DNA from: Subtercola sp.
Lineage (GTDB): Bacteria > Actinomycetota > Actinomycetes > Actinomycetales > Microbacteriaceae
Reading direction: 5' to 3'
Length of the DNA stretch: 61,835 nucleotides
Assembly (NCBI GenBank): GCA_025463745.1
Contig: JAODBB010000152.1
Coordinates: forward strand, 1-61,835
The notes under the pieces: model-generated
Database searches by the model: none
What the model was told of the DNA's origin: nothing
The model's input: only the letters and a program-made list of their open reading frames with translations
Position numbers and translations under genes: made by a program
Shown: piece after piece, positions 44,436 through 53,203 of the stretch
Numbering within the stretch: the first letter of the stretch is position 1
Layout of the letters: each line of letters begins with the position of its first letter

Positions 44436-46484
44436 CTAGCTGCTGGTCTTCACCGCGTCAAGCAGTGAGGCGATCTGCGGCGGTAGACCGCCGTCTTTTG
44501 CGCTGGCGGCCATCATGAACCCCACGGGATCGGAGTCGTAGACCCTCGACAGCCCCTCGAGCACCCACGATGGCGGCTGGTTCGAGGCGTAGCGCACAGG
44601 GCCGCCGAGCCAGGCGGGAAAGGCGAAGCCCTCCGTGAGCGCCACATCGACGTCGCTCGCCTGCTGAGCGACCCCCGAATCGAGCACCGAAGCCGCCGCG
44701 ACGAGCATCGAGCACAGGATGCGCTGCTGGATCTCGGCCTCGTCGACCGTGCGCGGCGTCATGTTCTTCGCCGCTCGCGCCTCGGCAATGATGCCGTCGA
44801 CGATCGGATCGGGTACTCCGCGAGAAGCACCCTCGGGGTAGGCGTACCAGCCGGCACCCGTCTTCTTGCCCAGGCGCCCCGCTTCGCACAGAGCGTCGGG
44901 AATCGAGACGTACCGCTGGTTCGGGTCGCGAGTGGCTGCCAGCCGCTTGCGACGAGCCCACGCGATGTCGAGGCCAGACATGTCACCGACGGCGAACGGG
45001 CCGATCGCGAGGCCGAGCGCGACCATCGCCGCATCCACACCCTGCGGCGACGCCCCGTCTTCGACCAGCAGTTCGGCCTGGCCGCGGTAGTCGGCGTACA
45101 CCCGATTCGCTACGAAGCCCTCGCCGACCTGGGCGAGAATCGCCGACTTGCCGAGCTTTCGTACCAGCGCCGCGAGCGTTGCGATGGTGACTTCGTTCGA
45201 GCTGGCTGTGCGCACGACCTCGACGAGCGGGTTGCGGTCGGCCGGGTTGAAGAAATGCAGCCCAGCGAGACGTTCGGGGTGCTTCAGCGCCGATGCGATC
45301 TCATCGAGGTTCAGGTACGACGTGTTGCTGGCGAGCACCACCTCGTCGCCGACGATGCCTTCGAGCGCCGTCAACAGTTCGGTTTTCACCGTCATTTCTT
45401 CGAAGACGGCGTCGATCACCAGATCGGCCCATGCCAGATCGCTCATCTCAGAGGTGGTCGTCACTGTTCCCCAGCGTGAGGCCTTCGCCGCCTTCTCGTC
45501 GAGAGACGCGGATGCCCGCCCGAGCACCTCGGCATTCAGATCGAACAGCACCACCGACAACCCCGCCTTGCGGCACACGGCCGCGATGCCGGCGCCCATC
45601 GTTCCCGCGCCGGCGATGCCGATCGTCTGCACGGCAGGCGTCTCGATTCTGCTCGACAGCGCCTTCGCGGCTGCTCGCTTGGCGAAGAAGAGGTACCGCA
45701 GATTGCGCGCCTCGTCGCCGACACGCAGCTCGTCGAACGCGGCCCGCTCTGCGGCCAGAGCAACGTCGGCGTCGATGCCCACACCCGAGCGAACGAGTTC
45801 GACCGCGCGCACGACATTCGGTCGTGCCTTGCCGTTGCGGGTGGCTTTCGCGATCGCCTCGTCGAGTGCGGCAGCGTCGGCCAGGGTCGCCTCGAGCAGA
45901 CGAAGGCGGCGCTTCGGGATGCTGCGGGCCAGCGTCACGGCCGTGTCGAGCAGAGCATCCTTCGCCACGACCTGGTCGACCAGGCCGACCGCGAGCGCCT
46001 CCTCTGCCGTGATCGGGCGACCGGTGGCGATCATATCGATCGCCTTCAGAACGCCCACCGCACGGGGCAGCCGCACCGTGCCGCCGGCGCCGGGGAGCAT
46101 GCCGAGAGTGGTTTCGGGCAGTCCGAGCCGGGCACTGCTGTCGGCCACCCGGGCGTCACAGCCCAGGGCCACTTCAAGGCCGCCACCCAGCACGAAGCCG
46201 TTGAGGGCCGCGACGACGGGAATGTCGAGCCCGTCGATGAGGGCGATCACCTCGGGCAGCGAGGGCAGAAGAATCGGGCCATCGAACTCCTTGATATCGG
46301 AGCCGGAGTAGAAATGCGCCCGTGCACTGGCGAGCACCACACCGACCAGGCCAGTGGATTCTGCGATCGCGGTGAACGCCTCGAGCAGTTCACGCCGCAG
46401 TGTCACGTTGCCCATGTTCACCGGCGGACTGTCGATCGTGACGATCGCAACGTCTTCGTCGATTCGCGTCGAAACAACTGCCAT
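44436..46484 (-). CDS. Bifunctional enoyl-CoA hydratase/3-hydroxyacyl-CoA dehydrogenase
   Basis: 682 residues. Residues 1-190 are a crotonase domain with SGSDIKEF and two Glu in GGGLEVALGCD and LPETTLGMLPGAGG. From about residue 285 comes the NAD domain (IGIAGAGTMGAGIAAVCRKAG), then SNTSYLNLDEIA, catalytic His in LHFFNPADRNPLVEVV and the C-terminal dimer domain. It performs two successive beta-oxidation steps. First gene of the cluster with the cyclase and CoA transferase; operator upstream. Confidence 0.94.
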   Translation of the reverse strand: MAVVSTRIDEDVAIVTIDSPPVNMGNVTLRRELLEAFTAIAESTGLVGVVLASARAHFYSGSDIKEFDGPILLPSLPEVIALIDGLDIPVVAALNGFVLGGGLEVALGCDARVADSSARLGLPETTLGMLPGAGGTVRLPRAVGVLKAIDMIATGRPITAEEALAVGLVDQVVAKDALLDTAVTLARSIPKRRLRLLEATLADAAALDEAIAKATRNGKARPNVVRAVELVRSGVGIDADVALAAERAAFDELRVGDEARNLRYLFFAKRAAAKALSSRIETPAVQTIGIAGAGTMGAGIAAVCRKAGLSVVLFDLNAEVLGRASASLDEKAAKASRWGTVTTTSEMSDLAWADLVIDAVFEEMTVKTELLTALEGIVGDEVVLASNTSYLNLDEIASALKHPERLAGLHFFNPADRNPLVEVVRTASSNEVTIATLAALVRKLGKSAILAQVGEGFVANRVYADYRGQAELLVEDGASPQGVDAAMVALGLAIGPFAVGDMSGLDIAWARRKRLAATRDPNQRYVSIPDALCEAGRLGKKTGAGWYAYPEGASRGVPDPIVDGIIAEARAAKNMTPRTVDEAEIQQRILCSMLVAAASVLDSGVAQQASDVDVALTEGFAFPAWLGGPVRYASNQPPSWVLEGLSRVYDSDPVGFMMAASAKDGGLPPQIASLLDAVKTSS

Positions 46485-46495
46485 CTGTCTACCTT

Positions 46496-46513
46496 ACCAA
46501 TCAATCATTTGGT
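46496..46513. promoter_or_regulatory. Island operators between the fused enzyme and the TetR gene
   Basis: Two overlapping, opposite matches: ACCAATCAATCATT (46496-46509) and, on the minus strand, ACCAAATGATTGAT (46500-46513). They lie 12 bp from the start of the beta-oxidation gene and about 110 bp from the TetR gene. This fits repression of the leftward operon and perhaps autoregulation. Confidence 0.65.
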
Positions 46514-46625
46514 TGTTAGTGCTCCGCTGCCAATTATGCACCCCCGCGACCCGAAGGTGGAAGGCCGCGGCGTTGTCGGGCCGGGCTTGACCGAGTTCGA
46601 GCCAGCAAAACGTTAGTATGGTGCG

Positions 46626-47261
46626 ATGACCACACCGGAGCGGGCCCCCAAGGCGAAAGCGGGCAAGGGCCAAGCCGTCGAACGGCGCAATCGAGACAAA
46701 GATGTCATCTCGTCGGCGACGAGCGTGATGTCTGAGCGAGGGTACTCGGCCACGTCGATCCAGGAGATCGCCGACCGTGTAGGCGTGCTGAAAGGCAGCC
46801 TGTACCACTACTTCTCGTCAAAAGAAGAGCTGCTCTTCCGCATTCTGAGCGAGTCGCACAGAGAGTCGGAGAAGATCACGCAAGACGTCGCGGCGCTCGG
46901 CCTCGAGCCGCTCGAAGAGCTCAGCGAGTTTCTGCGCCGCGAGTGCATCTGGTTTCTGACGAATGTCAACCGGGCCAACATCTACTTCACCGAGTCGGGG
47001 CACCTCACGGGCGATCGCCTGAAACAGATTCAGCGCAGCGGCCGCGAGTTCACGCAGCATCTGCAAGACCTCATCAGCGCGGCTCAAGAAAAGGGGCAGA
47101 TCTCGATCGACCTCGATCCCGTTCTGCTGACGCGTTATGTGCTCGGCTCAGTCAACAACGTGCGCGCGTGGCCGACTCGCTCGGGTCCGTCGTTCAGCAA
47201 AGAAGAGATGGCCGACGCGTTCGTGCGCCTCACGCGAAACGCGTTGCAAGCCACTTCCTGA
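46626..47261 (+). CDS. TetR-family regulator, KstR2-like
   Basis: 211 residues. HTH: SSATSVMSERGYSATSIQEIADRVGVLKGSLYHYFSSKEELL in short blocks, very close in style to KstR2-type regulators that bind acyl-CoA intermediates. The C-terminus is TetR_C_KstR2-like (NRANIYFTESG, then a dimer helix). On its strand TAGTAT ends 7 bp before the ATG, so the transcript may be leaderless. It is the only TetR gene inside the island and the best candidate for the shared operator. Confidence 0.88.
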   Translation: MTTPERAPKAKAGKGQAVERRNRDKDVISSATSVMSERGYSATSIQEIADRVGVLKGSLYHYFSSKEELLFRILSESHRESEKITQDVAALGLEPLEELSEFLRRECIWFLTNVNRANIYFTESGHLTGDRLKQIQRSGREFTQHLQDLISAAQEKGQISIDLDPVLLTRYVLGSVNNVRAWPTRSGPSFSKEEMADAFVRLTRNALQATS

Positions 47262-47310
47262 GCATCCGGCGCTCCAGAGCACCAGATACACGATCGCCAG
47301 AGCCGCACGC

Positions 47311-47361
47311 GAGGCGTACGAATGTCAGAGGCGTACGAACGTCAGAGGTGCACGAGCGTCT
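47311..47361. repeat. 17-bp tandem repeat over the 3-prime end of the oxidoreductase gene
   Basis: Three units of GAGGCGTACGAAYGTCA type start at 47311, 47328 and 47345. The last unit is the true coding end (stop at 47342-47344 lies at the unit junction), and the two others are noncoding copies downstream. Confidence 0.8.
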
Positions 47362-48391
47362 TGCCGATGTTGCGACCTTCGAGCATGCCGATGAACGCTC
47401 CCGGCGCTTCATCAAGACCTTCGACCACGTTCTCGGGGTAGACCAATCGGCCGTCGGCGAGCCAGGCCGAAATGTCGGCGCGCATATCGGGCAGACGGTC
47501 GTGGTACATACGCGCTAAGAAGCCTCGAAGCGTCAGGCCCTGCTCGATGGCCTTGAAGAGGTTCTTGACGCCTGGCTGGTCGGCCTCAGCCGTATTGTAG
47601 GTCGAAACAGCGCCACACAGCGCGACCCTGCCACCCGGCCGCAGAACCTCCAGCGCGGCCGCCAGGTGCTCACCACCCACATTGTCGAAATAGAGATCAA
47701 TGCCGTCAGGCGCAACCCGTGCCAGTCCGGCTGTGAGCCCTTCCGTTCGGTAGTTGAAGGCCGCGTCGGCACCGAGCACATCGACCACGAAGGCGGCCTT
47801 TTCGTCGGAGCCCACGCTGGCGACCACGCGGTGCCCCTTGAGCTTTGCAATCTGCACGGCCAGGCCGCCGATCGCCCCGGCAGCGGCCGAGACGTACACC
47901 ACGTCGTTCTCGGCGAGCTGGCCGACGAGCAGCAGCCCGGCCCATGAGGTCAGGCCGCTCGGGCCGAGGGCACCGAGAAAGTATTCCGGCTTCTGCACGT
48001 GGTCGACCGGGATCACTCGGGGCGAGGTCCAGCTCGGTTCGACCGCGGTCAGCACGCCGTAGTCGCGCCAGCCGTGATAGTGAAAGACATACGACCCCAC
48101 ATCGAAGCCGGCGGCGCGAGACTCGACGACTCGGCCGACGGCCCAGCCATCCAGCGTGTCGCCGATCGAAAAGGGTGCGAGGTACGGCGAGTCACCCGGG
48201 TCGAGTCGGCGGCGCAGAACCGCTTCGACAGAGAACCACTCGTTCTTCACGAGCAGCTGATTCGGCGCGAGACCGTTGTACGGCGTTTCGACGATGGCGA
48301 AATCGCCGGCCACCGGAAGCCCGTTCGGATGACGCGCAAGAGTGCAGGCGCGGATGGCCGCGGGGGCGGTCACGGTGGCAGGGTCTGTCAT
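47342..48391 (-). CDS. NADP-dependent medium-chain oxidoreductase (PTGR/leukotriene-B4-dehydrogenase type)
   Basis: 349 residues. No zinc ligands. NADP site: VYVSAAAGAIGGLAVQIAKLKG, then FDNVGGEHLAAALEVL and CGAVSTYN. It should reduce an enone or alkenal double bond. Divergent from the muconolactone-isomerase-like gene; one operator lies between them. Its 3-prime end is repeated downstream. Confidence 0.92.
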   Translation of the reverse strand: MTDPATVTAPAAIRACTLARHPNGLPVAGDFAIVETPYNGLAPNQLLVKNEWFSVEAVLRRRLDPGDSPYLAPFSIGDTLDGWAVGRVVESRAAGFDVGSYVFHYHGWRDYGVLTAVEPSWTSPRVIPVDHVQKPEYFLGALGPSGLTSWAGLLLVGQLAENDVVYVSAAAGAIGGLAVQIAKLKGHRVVASVGSDEKAAFVVDVLGADAAFNYRTEGLTAGLARVAPDGIDLYFDNVGGEHLAAALEVLRPGGRVALCGAVSTYNTAEADQPGVKNLFKAIEQGLTLRGFLARMYHDRLPDMRADISAWLADGRLVYPENVVEGLDEAPGAFIGMLEGRNIGKTLVHL

Positions 48392-48474
48392 GGCTGATCA
48401 ACTTCCGCTCTATGAATTTCGGCGACGTTGCCATCATTCAATCGCGACCGAGTCTAGGCCGAGTAACATTGTTG

Positions 48475-48488
48475 AACAAGCGTTTGGT
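48475..48488 (-). promoter_or_regulatory. Island operator in the oxidoreductase/isomerase divergent region
   Basis: On the minus strand ACCAAACGCTTGTT, a full consensus match. It is 84 bp from the oxidoreductase start and 88 bp from the isomerase start, so it can serve both. Confidence 0.72.
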
Positions 48489-48575
48489 CGATCCGCCTGA
48501 AGCCGAACCGTTCGATATCTGCGAACGAAGGCCGTGTGCGCCTCGCGTGCGCACGAAAAGAACCAGGGAGTGACG

Positions 48576-48902
48576 ATGATCTACCTCGCGCAATCGCAGT
48601 TCCGAGTGCCGGAGGGGCTCTCTGCCGAGACCTGGGCCGAGCTCGCCGAAAAAGAGTTCCAGTACGGGGTACAGGCTCGAAAAGACGGCAAGCTGCTCGG
48701 CATCTGGCGCATCGTCGGCATCAACGGCGCAGCGATGATCTGGCAGGCCGACGACAACGACGAGATGCATAGGCTCCTCTCGGGCCTGCCCTTCTTTCCG
48801 TACGCCGACATCACCGTGACACCGCTGGCTACGCATCCTTCCGACGTCAGACTCGCAGCACCGGCAGCGGCTGCAGCGCAGACCTCCCCGGGTGAGAGCT
48901 GA
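48576..48902 (+). CDS. Muconolactone delta-isomerase-like protein
   Basis: 108 residues. IYLAQSQFRVPEGLSAETWAELAEKE and LLGIWRIVGINGAAMIWQADDNDEMHRLLSGLPFFPYADI match the ferredoxin-like fold of CatC, whose decamer isomerises muconolactone. No other catechol-pathway gene is present, so it probably isomerises a related lactone or enone. AGGGAG lies 5 bp before ATG 48576. It has the island operator upstream. Confidence 0.85.
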   Translation: MIYLAQSQFRVPEGLSAETWAELAEKEFQYGVQARKDGKLLGIWRIVGINGAAMIWQADDNDEMHRLLSGLPFFPYADITVTPLATHPSDVRLAAPAAAAAQTSPGES

Positions 48903-48924
48903 CCGAAGCACCGGCAGCCCGTAC

Positions 48925-49314
48925 TCACGGCGCAGGCGTCTTCTTCTTCGCCGCAGCACCGGCCGGTATCGACCCGCCGGGGTCGAGCGGAACGTCGACC
49001 ATCTCGCCGAGTCCGCTGGTCAACGTGCATCCGAACCGGTCGTGCACGTACCCGCCATCGACGCGCATCTCGGCCCACTCGCGGGTCTGGGTTGCCGCGT
49101 CGTACGCCTCTTTGCTCTCGTACCACATCTCGGCGACGCGGTAGAAGGCCGAAGGAGTGATCTCGAAGAAGTCAGACGTGCGGGTCAGAATGAGATTCAG
49201 GGTACCCGGCACGCGAGCCGCGAACCTGGCGTGGATCTCGGTGTAATACGTCTCGAACTCTTCTTCGTCTTCGGGCTTCGGCGCCGACCAGAACGATACG
49301 ACTTTGTAGACCAT
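48925..49314 (-). CDS. EthD-domain protein
   Basis: 129 residues with an EthD/ABM ferredoxin-like fold: KVVSFWSAPKPEDEEEFETYYTEIHARFAARVPG, then AEMWYESKEAYDAA. Such proteins are found beside P450 or ring-degradation genes and bind or hydrate small products. AAAGGAG precedes the ATG. Its C-terminus is a Lys/Ala/Pro tail. It ends the ACAD-SDR operon. Confidence 0.85.
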   Translation of the reverse strand: MVYKVVSFWSAPKPEDEEEFETYYTEIHARFAARVPGTLNLILTRTSDFFEITPSAFYRVAEMWYESKEAYDAATQTREWAEMRVDGGYVHDRFGCTLTSGLGEMVDVPLDPGGSIPAGAAAKKKTPAP

Positions 49315-49345
49315 GCGTTGTTCTCCTTTGCCGTTGAAACGACTG

Positions 49346-50101
49346 TTATTGAGCGATGTAACCGCCATCGACAGCGAAGTATGCGCCGGTCGCGAAACCG
49401 CCGGCCGCGCTCACCACGAAGCACACGAAACTCGCGATCTCGTGCGTCGTTCCCACCCGGCCCATCGGGTATTGAGCGGTGATCGCCTCCTGCACCTCGA
49501 CGCTGTGGCGCTCGAACATGGGGGTCTGAATGTGCCCTGGGCCCACCGCATTGATGCGGATGCCCGCGTCGGCGTATTCGAGTGCGGCCGCCTTCGTCAG
49601 ACCGACCACCCCGTGCTTGGCGGCGACATACGCCGCGGCACCGCGCGTGCCGACCACTGCCATGACCGAGGCGATGTTCACGATCGACCCACCACCTGAG
49701 GCGAGCATCGCCTGCACCTCGCTGTGCACCGAGTTGAAGACGCCGTCGAGATTCACGCTCAGCACCCGACGCCACTCGGTGAAGCTCAGGTCGCCCACTT
49801 TCACCGCGTCGGGCACCCCGACGCCCGCACTGTTCACCGCCAAGTCGAGACGGCCGAACCGCTCGAGTGTCGCGGCGATCGCAGCATCGACGCTGTGCGG
49901 GTCGCCGACGTCGAGGTAGCACGATGCGGCAGGAGCTCCGAGTTCATCGGCCAGAGCAGCCGCGGTCTGTTCGGCCCGATCAGCGATCATGACACGAGCG
50001 CCGTTCTGAGCGAGCATCCGAACGCACGCTTCACCGATGCCCGAGGCGCCTCCGGTGACGACAGCGGTTCTGCCGTCGAAGTCGAAGGTGACCTCAGACA
50101 C
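49346..50101 (-). CDS. SDR-family oxidoreductase
   Basis: 251 residues. TGGASGIG at the start, NSAGVG, Ser in NIASVMA and catalytic YVAAK. It should be a 3-hydroxyacyl-CoA or alicyclic alcohol dehydrogenase. GTG start 2 bp after the stop of the small acyl-CoA dehydrogenase, so it is in the same operon. Confidence 0.92.
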   Translation of the reverse strand: MSEVTFDFDGRTAVVTGGASGIGEACVRMLAQNGARVMIADRAEQTAAALADELGAPAASCYLDVGDPHSVDAAIAATLERFGRLDLAVNSAGVGVPDAVKVGDLSFTEWRRVLSVNLDGVFNSVHSEVQAMLASGGGSIVNIASVMAVVGTRGAAAYVAAKHGVVGLTKAAALEYADAGIRINAVGPGHIQTPMFERHSVEVQEAITAQYPMGRVGTTHEIASFVCFVVSAAGGFATGAYFAVDGGYIAQ

Positions 50102-50103
50102 GC

Positions 50104-51006
50104 TCAGACCCCTCCGAATTCCGAACTGAGACCGCTGACGAGTTCACGGGCGCCGAGCATCCGCCGCAGGTAGAAGTGCAGACCCATCTCCCAGGTGAAA
50201 CCGAGACCACCGTGCACCTGCAGCACCAGCTCGCCGACCGCGATACTGCGGTCGATGGCGAACAGGGCGCCCCGGAACACTTCGTGCTCTTGCAGACTCG
50301 ACCAGATGACCGCCGTTTCGGCGAGCTCGGCGTTGATCAGGGCATTGGCCAAGTGGTGCTTTACGGCCTGGAACGAGCCGATCGGTTTGCCGAATTGTTC
50401 GCGCTCTTTGGCGAAGACAATGCCGTCGTTCAGCAGCTTCTTGGCCGCGCCAGACGCCTCGGCGGCGAACACCACCCCCAGTTCGCGAGCGGCGCTCATC
50501 GACATATCGGTGCGCATGTGCGCCTGAACGCCATGCATGAGAATGTCGAAGTCGTCGGCAAGACCGTCGGTAACGGGCACCACGCAGTCGGTGCCGGCAT
50601 CCAGCCCCGTTGCGACGACGATGTCGCCGAGCTGGCCGTACGGCACGAAACACGTGCCGTCGGTGCGGGTCGCCGACGGAATGGCGATGGTCACCGGGCC
50701 ATCGACGGCGCGGGCCGCAGCGGAGTGCCGCTTGGCCATAATGGTGGGCAGCAGCGGTAGCGGAATGCAGCTCTCCCCCCACGCGCGGGCGATCTCGACG
50801 AGGTCGCGAAGCGATGCTCCCTCGCCGTCTTCGATGATGCCGATCTGATCCCAGCCGCCGTCAGAAATGCTCTGCCACGACAGCGGCGACTCTCCTTCGG
50901 CATAGGTTGCGATCGGCGCATTGTCTGTCGCCCGCGAGACCATGTCGCGAATCGACTCCGAGGCCAGCAGCCCGATCTCGTCAGGCAGCGTCGTCGATGC
51001 GCTCAT
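50104..51006 (-). CDS. Acyl-CoA dehydrogenase, short subunit
   Basis: 300 residues. The C-terminal flavin domain is clear: FAKEREQFGKPIGSFQAVKHHLAN and QVHGGLGFTWEMGLHFYLRR. The N-terminal helical part is short and degenerate, and no catalytic Glu in a YEGT motif is present. It probably pairs with the next gene upstream as an alpha2-beta2 heterotetramer, as in steroid-degrading FadE proteins. It overlaps that gene by 4 bp. Confidence 0.9.
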   Translation of the reverse strand: MSASTTLPDEIGLLASESIRDMVSRATDNAPIATYAEGESPLSWQSISDGGWDQIGIIEDGEGASLRDLVEIARAWGESCIPLPLLPTIMAKRHSAAARAVDGPVTIAIPSATRTDGTCFVPYGQLGDIVVATGLDAGTDCVVPVTDGLADDFDILMHGVQAHMRTDMSMSAARELGVVFAAEASGAAKKLLNDGIVFAKEREQFGKPIGSFQAVKHHLANALINAELAETAVIWSSLQEHEVFRGALFAIDRSIAVGELVLQVHGGLGFTWEMGLHFYLRRMLGARELVSGLSSEFGGV

Positions 51007-52178
51007 CGCGGTAGCCCCAATACTCGTTCAGAAATGATATTGCGCTGAATCTCGTTCGTTCCCGAATAGATGCTCACTGCACGCGACTCGAAGTACTGAT
51101 ACCGCCAATGCTCACGGTCGGCCGCCACCATAGCCTTGATTCCGACGCGGGTGACGTCTTGCCAGAGTTCGCTCCAGAGAACCTTCAGAATCGAAACGGC
51201 CCGCTGAAACGCGTCGCCCATGTCGTCTTCGAGATCGACCACTTTCGAGAGCTGCCAGCGCAGCAACTCGGTGCGGATGTCGAGCTCTTGCAACTCGCTC
51301 GCCAGTTCCGGCCGATCACCACACGACTCCAGCAGCAGGTCGACGTCTGAGCGAATCTCGACGTATCTGGCCGCCGTCTCCGTTCCGCCGCGCTCGTCAG
51401 TCAAGATGCGCATGGCGACACTCCAGCCGTCGCCAGGCTCGCCCACGATGTCACCGTCTGACACGAACACTTTCGTGAAGGCGACCTCGGCGAAATGGAT
51501 GGCGCCGGAGATCTGCTTGATGTCGCTGATGCTCACGCCCGGCTGCTTCATGTCGACCAGGAACATGCCGAGGTTCTTGTACCTCGGGGCGGCCGGGTCG
51601 GTCTGAGCCAGTAAGAAGCAGTAGTCAGCGTGCTGCGCGAAGCTCGTCCAGGTCTTGCGCCCGGTGATGAGGTAGCCGCCGTCGACTTTGACCGCGCGCG
51701 TTTTCACTCCGGCCAGGTCTGACCCGGCGCTGGGCTCAGAGAAGCCTTGGCACCACACTTCGTCGCCGCTCAGAATCTTCGGCAGGTACTTCGCCTTCTG
51801 CTCTTCGGTACCCGACGTGATGAGCATCGGCGCGACGAGCACCTTGGCTACGCGCCCGAAACCGTCGGGCGCCTTCGCTTTTCCGGCCAGAACATGAAAG
51901 GCGACCTCTTCTCGAAGCCCCAGCCCCTGGCCTCCCCATTCGCGAGGCAGCCCCAGCCCCGCGAATCCTCCTTGGTGCAACTGCCTGTCCCAATTGCGCC
52001 GGATTTCGTCGGTCTCTTCGTTGCTGAGCGCTCCGCGATGATCGCGATAACGCGCAGGCACATTCTCTTTCAACCAGGCTTCTGCGCTGCGGGTGAACTC
52101 GTCGGCGTCGTCGCCTGTGTCGTCGTCGCCTGAAACGACGTCGGCCGGGAGTTCGCCCACTAGTTGTTCGCTCGTCAT
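51003..52178 (-). CDS. Acyl-CoA dehydrogenase, long subunit
   Basis: 391 residues. WCQGFSEPSAGSDLAGVKTRA binds flavin and substrate; GRKTWTSFAQHAD and the end segment SIYSGTNEIQRNIISERVLGLPR are typical, with Ser where some have Glu. It introduces the 2,3 double bond of a bulky acyl-CoA. ATG at 52178 is used because the AAGGA before it fits; a longer start at 52235 overlaps an operator. Confidence 0.92.
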   Translation of the reverse strand: MTSEQLVGELPADVVSGDDDTGDDADEFTRSAEAWLKENVPARYRDHRGALSNEETDEIRRNWDRQLHQGGFAGLGLPREWGGQGLGLREEVAFHVLAGKAKAPDGFGRVAKVLVAPMLITSGTEEQKAKYLPKILSGDEVWCQGFSEPSAGSDLAGVKTRAVKVDGGYLITGRKTWTSFAQHADYCFLLAQTDPAAPRYKNLGMFLVDMKQPGVSISDIKQISGAIHFAEVAFTKVFVSDGDIVGEPGDGWSVAMRILTDERGGTETAARYVEIRSDVDLLLESCGDRPELASELQELDIRTELLRWQLSKVVDLEDDMGDAFQRAVSILKVLWSELWQDVTRVGIKAMVAADREHWRYQYFESRAVSIYSGTNEIQRNIISERVLGLPR

Positions 52179-52196
52179 AGCGGCGGGATCCTTTCT

Positions 52197-52281
52197 ACCA
52201 AACGCACGATTGTCTTCATCATAGATGCTCACCAAACCAACGGTGGTATGGGATCTCTATTTTGACAAACAATCGGTTGGT
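52197..52281. promoter_or_regulatory. Two island operators between the ACAD operon and the ECH gene
   Basis: A half-site ACCAAACG with GATTG four bases on (52197-52212) sits before the leftward ACAD operon. A full site, minus strand ACCAACCGATTGTT (52268-52281), lies before the rightward enoyl-CoA hydratase. The AT-rich stretch TTTATTATTATC next to it probably holds a -10 box. Confidence 0.7.
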
Positions 52282-52322
52282 TTATTATTATCATATGATC
52301 GACGGCGAAAGGAATGCTTAGC

Positions 52323-53108
52323 ATGGTGCAGTCTTTCGGGCCGTTCACTCTCAGCTCGGCCGCCGGCATCGGCCACGTGGTCTTCGACCGGGCGCCCGTC
52401 AACGCTTTTGCGCTGAGCACTTATGCCGCTCTCGGCGAACTCATCGATCGTGTCGAGCAAGACGACGACGTGAAAGTAGTGGTGCTCTCCGCCCCGGCCA
52501 CGATGCGCAGCTGGTGCGGCGGTGCAGACCTGAACGACTTCGTGGGCATGGATCGCGAGAGTCGCTACGAACGGTACGCCTTCATCAACGAGACAATCCC
52601 GCGGTTCGCCGCACTGCAGCGCCCGGTCATCGCCGCCATCACCGGCCACGCGATCGGCATCGGCGTGATGCTCGCCGCCTGCTGCGACCTCAGAATCGCC
52701 TCCGAATCGGCATTCTTCTCGACCCCCGAGATCGACTACGGCCTGGTGGCCGGTTCTTCGCGCATGCTCAACCACCTCGGGCTTTCGGAGGCGCGCATTC
52801 GGGAGATGGCGTACACCGGAAGGCGGTATTCGGCCGCCCAGCTGCAGAGCTTCGGCTTCCTCAACGACGTCGTCGCAGCAGAGGCCGTGGTACCGACCGC
52901 TCTCGAACTCGCCGCAACCATCGCCGCGAAGAGCCTGCCCGCCCTGCGCGCCCGCAAACAGGCCTTTGTGCAGCAGGAAGGTCTGTCGTGGCTCGACGGG
53001 TACCTCCTCGCGCAGGGGCTGACGGGCACCCTCGTCGAGTTGAACGACTCCCGCGACGGAGTGAACGCCTTCTTCGAACATCGGCAGGCCGCGGTCACCG
53101 ACACCTGA
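52323..53108 (+). CDS. Enoyl-CoA hydratase/isomerase
   Basis: About 261 residues, crotonase fold. Oxyanion segments SWCGGADLNDF and TGHAIGIGVMLAACCD; the catalytic region is STPEIDYGLVAGSSRMLNHLG, with one Glu. ATG at 52323 is preferred over 52314 because AAAGGA then has 9-bp spacing. It hydrates or opens the product of the divergent ACAD. Confidence 0.9.
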   Translation: MVQSFGPFTLSSAAGIGHVVFDRAPVNAFALSTYAALGELIDRVEQDDDVKVVVLSAPATMRSWCGGADLNDFVGMDRESRYERYAFINETIPRFAALQRPVIAAITGHAIGIGVMLAACCDLRIASESAFFSTPEIDYGLVAGSSRMLNHLGLSEARIREMAYTGRRYSAAQLQSFGFLNDVVAAEAVVPTALELAATIAAKSLPALRARKQAFVQQEGLSWLDGYLLAQGLTGTLVELNDSRDGVNAFFEHRQAAVTDT

Positions 53109-53128
53109 CGCTGTCACCCGACACCTGA
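53094..53128. repeat. Duplicated stop-codon region of the ECH gene
   Basis: GTCACCGACACCTGA (53094-53108), including the stop codon, recurs as GTCACCCGACACCTGA at 53113-53128. Confidence 0.8.
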
Positions 53129-53203
53129 ACAGGCTCGGCAGGAATTCCGTGCGACGCCCGGGGAGGGGCAGACCCGGCCGAAGTGGCCGAGCCCGCTCAC
53201 GAG

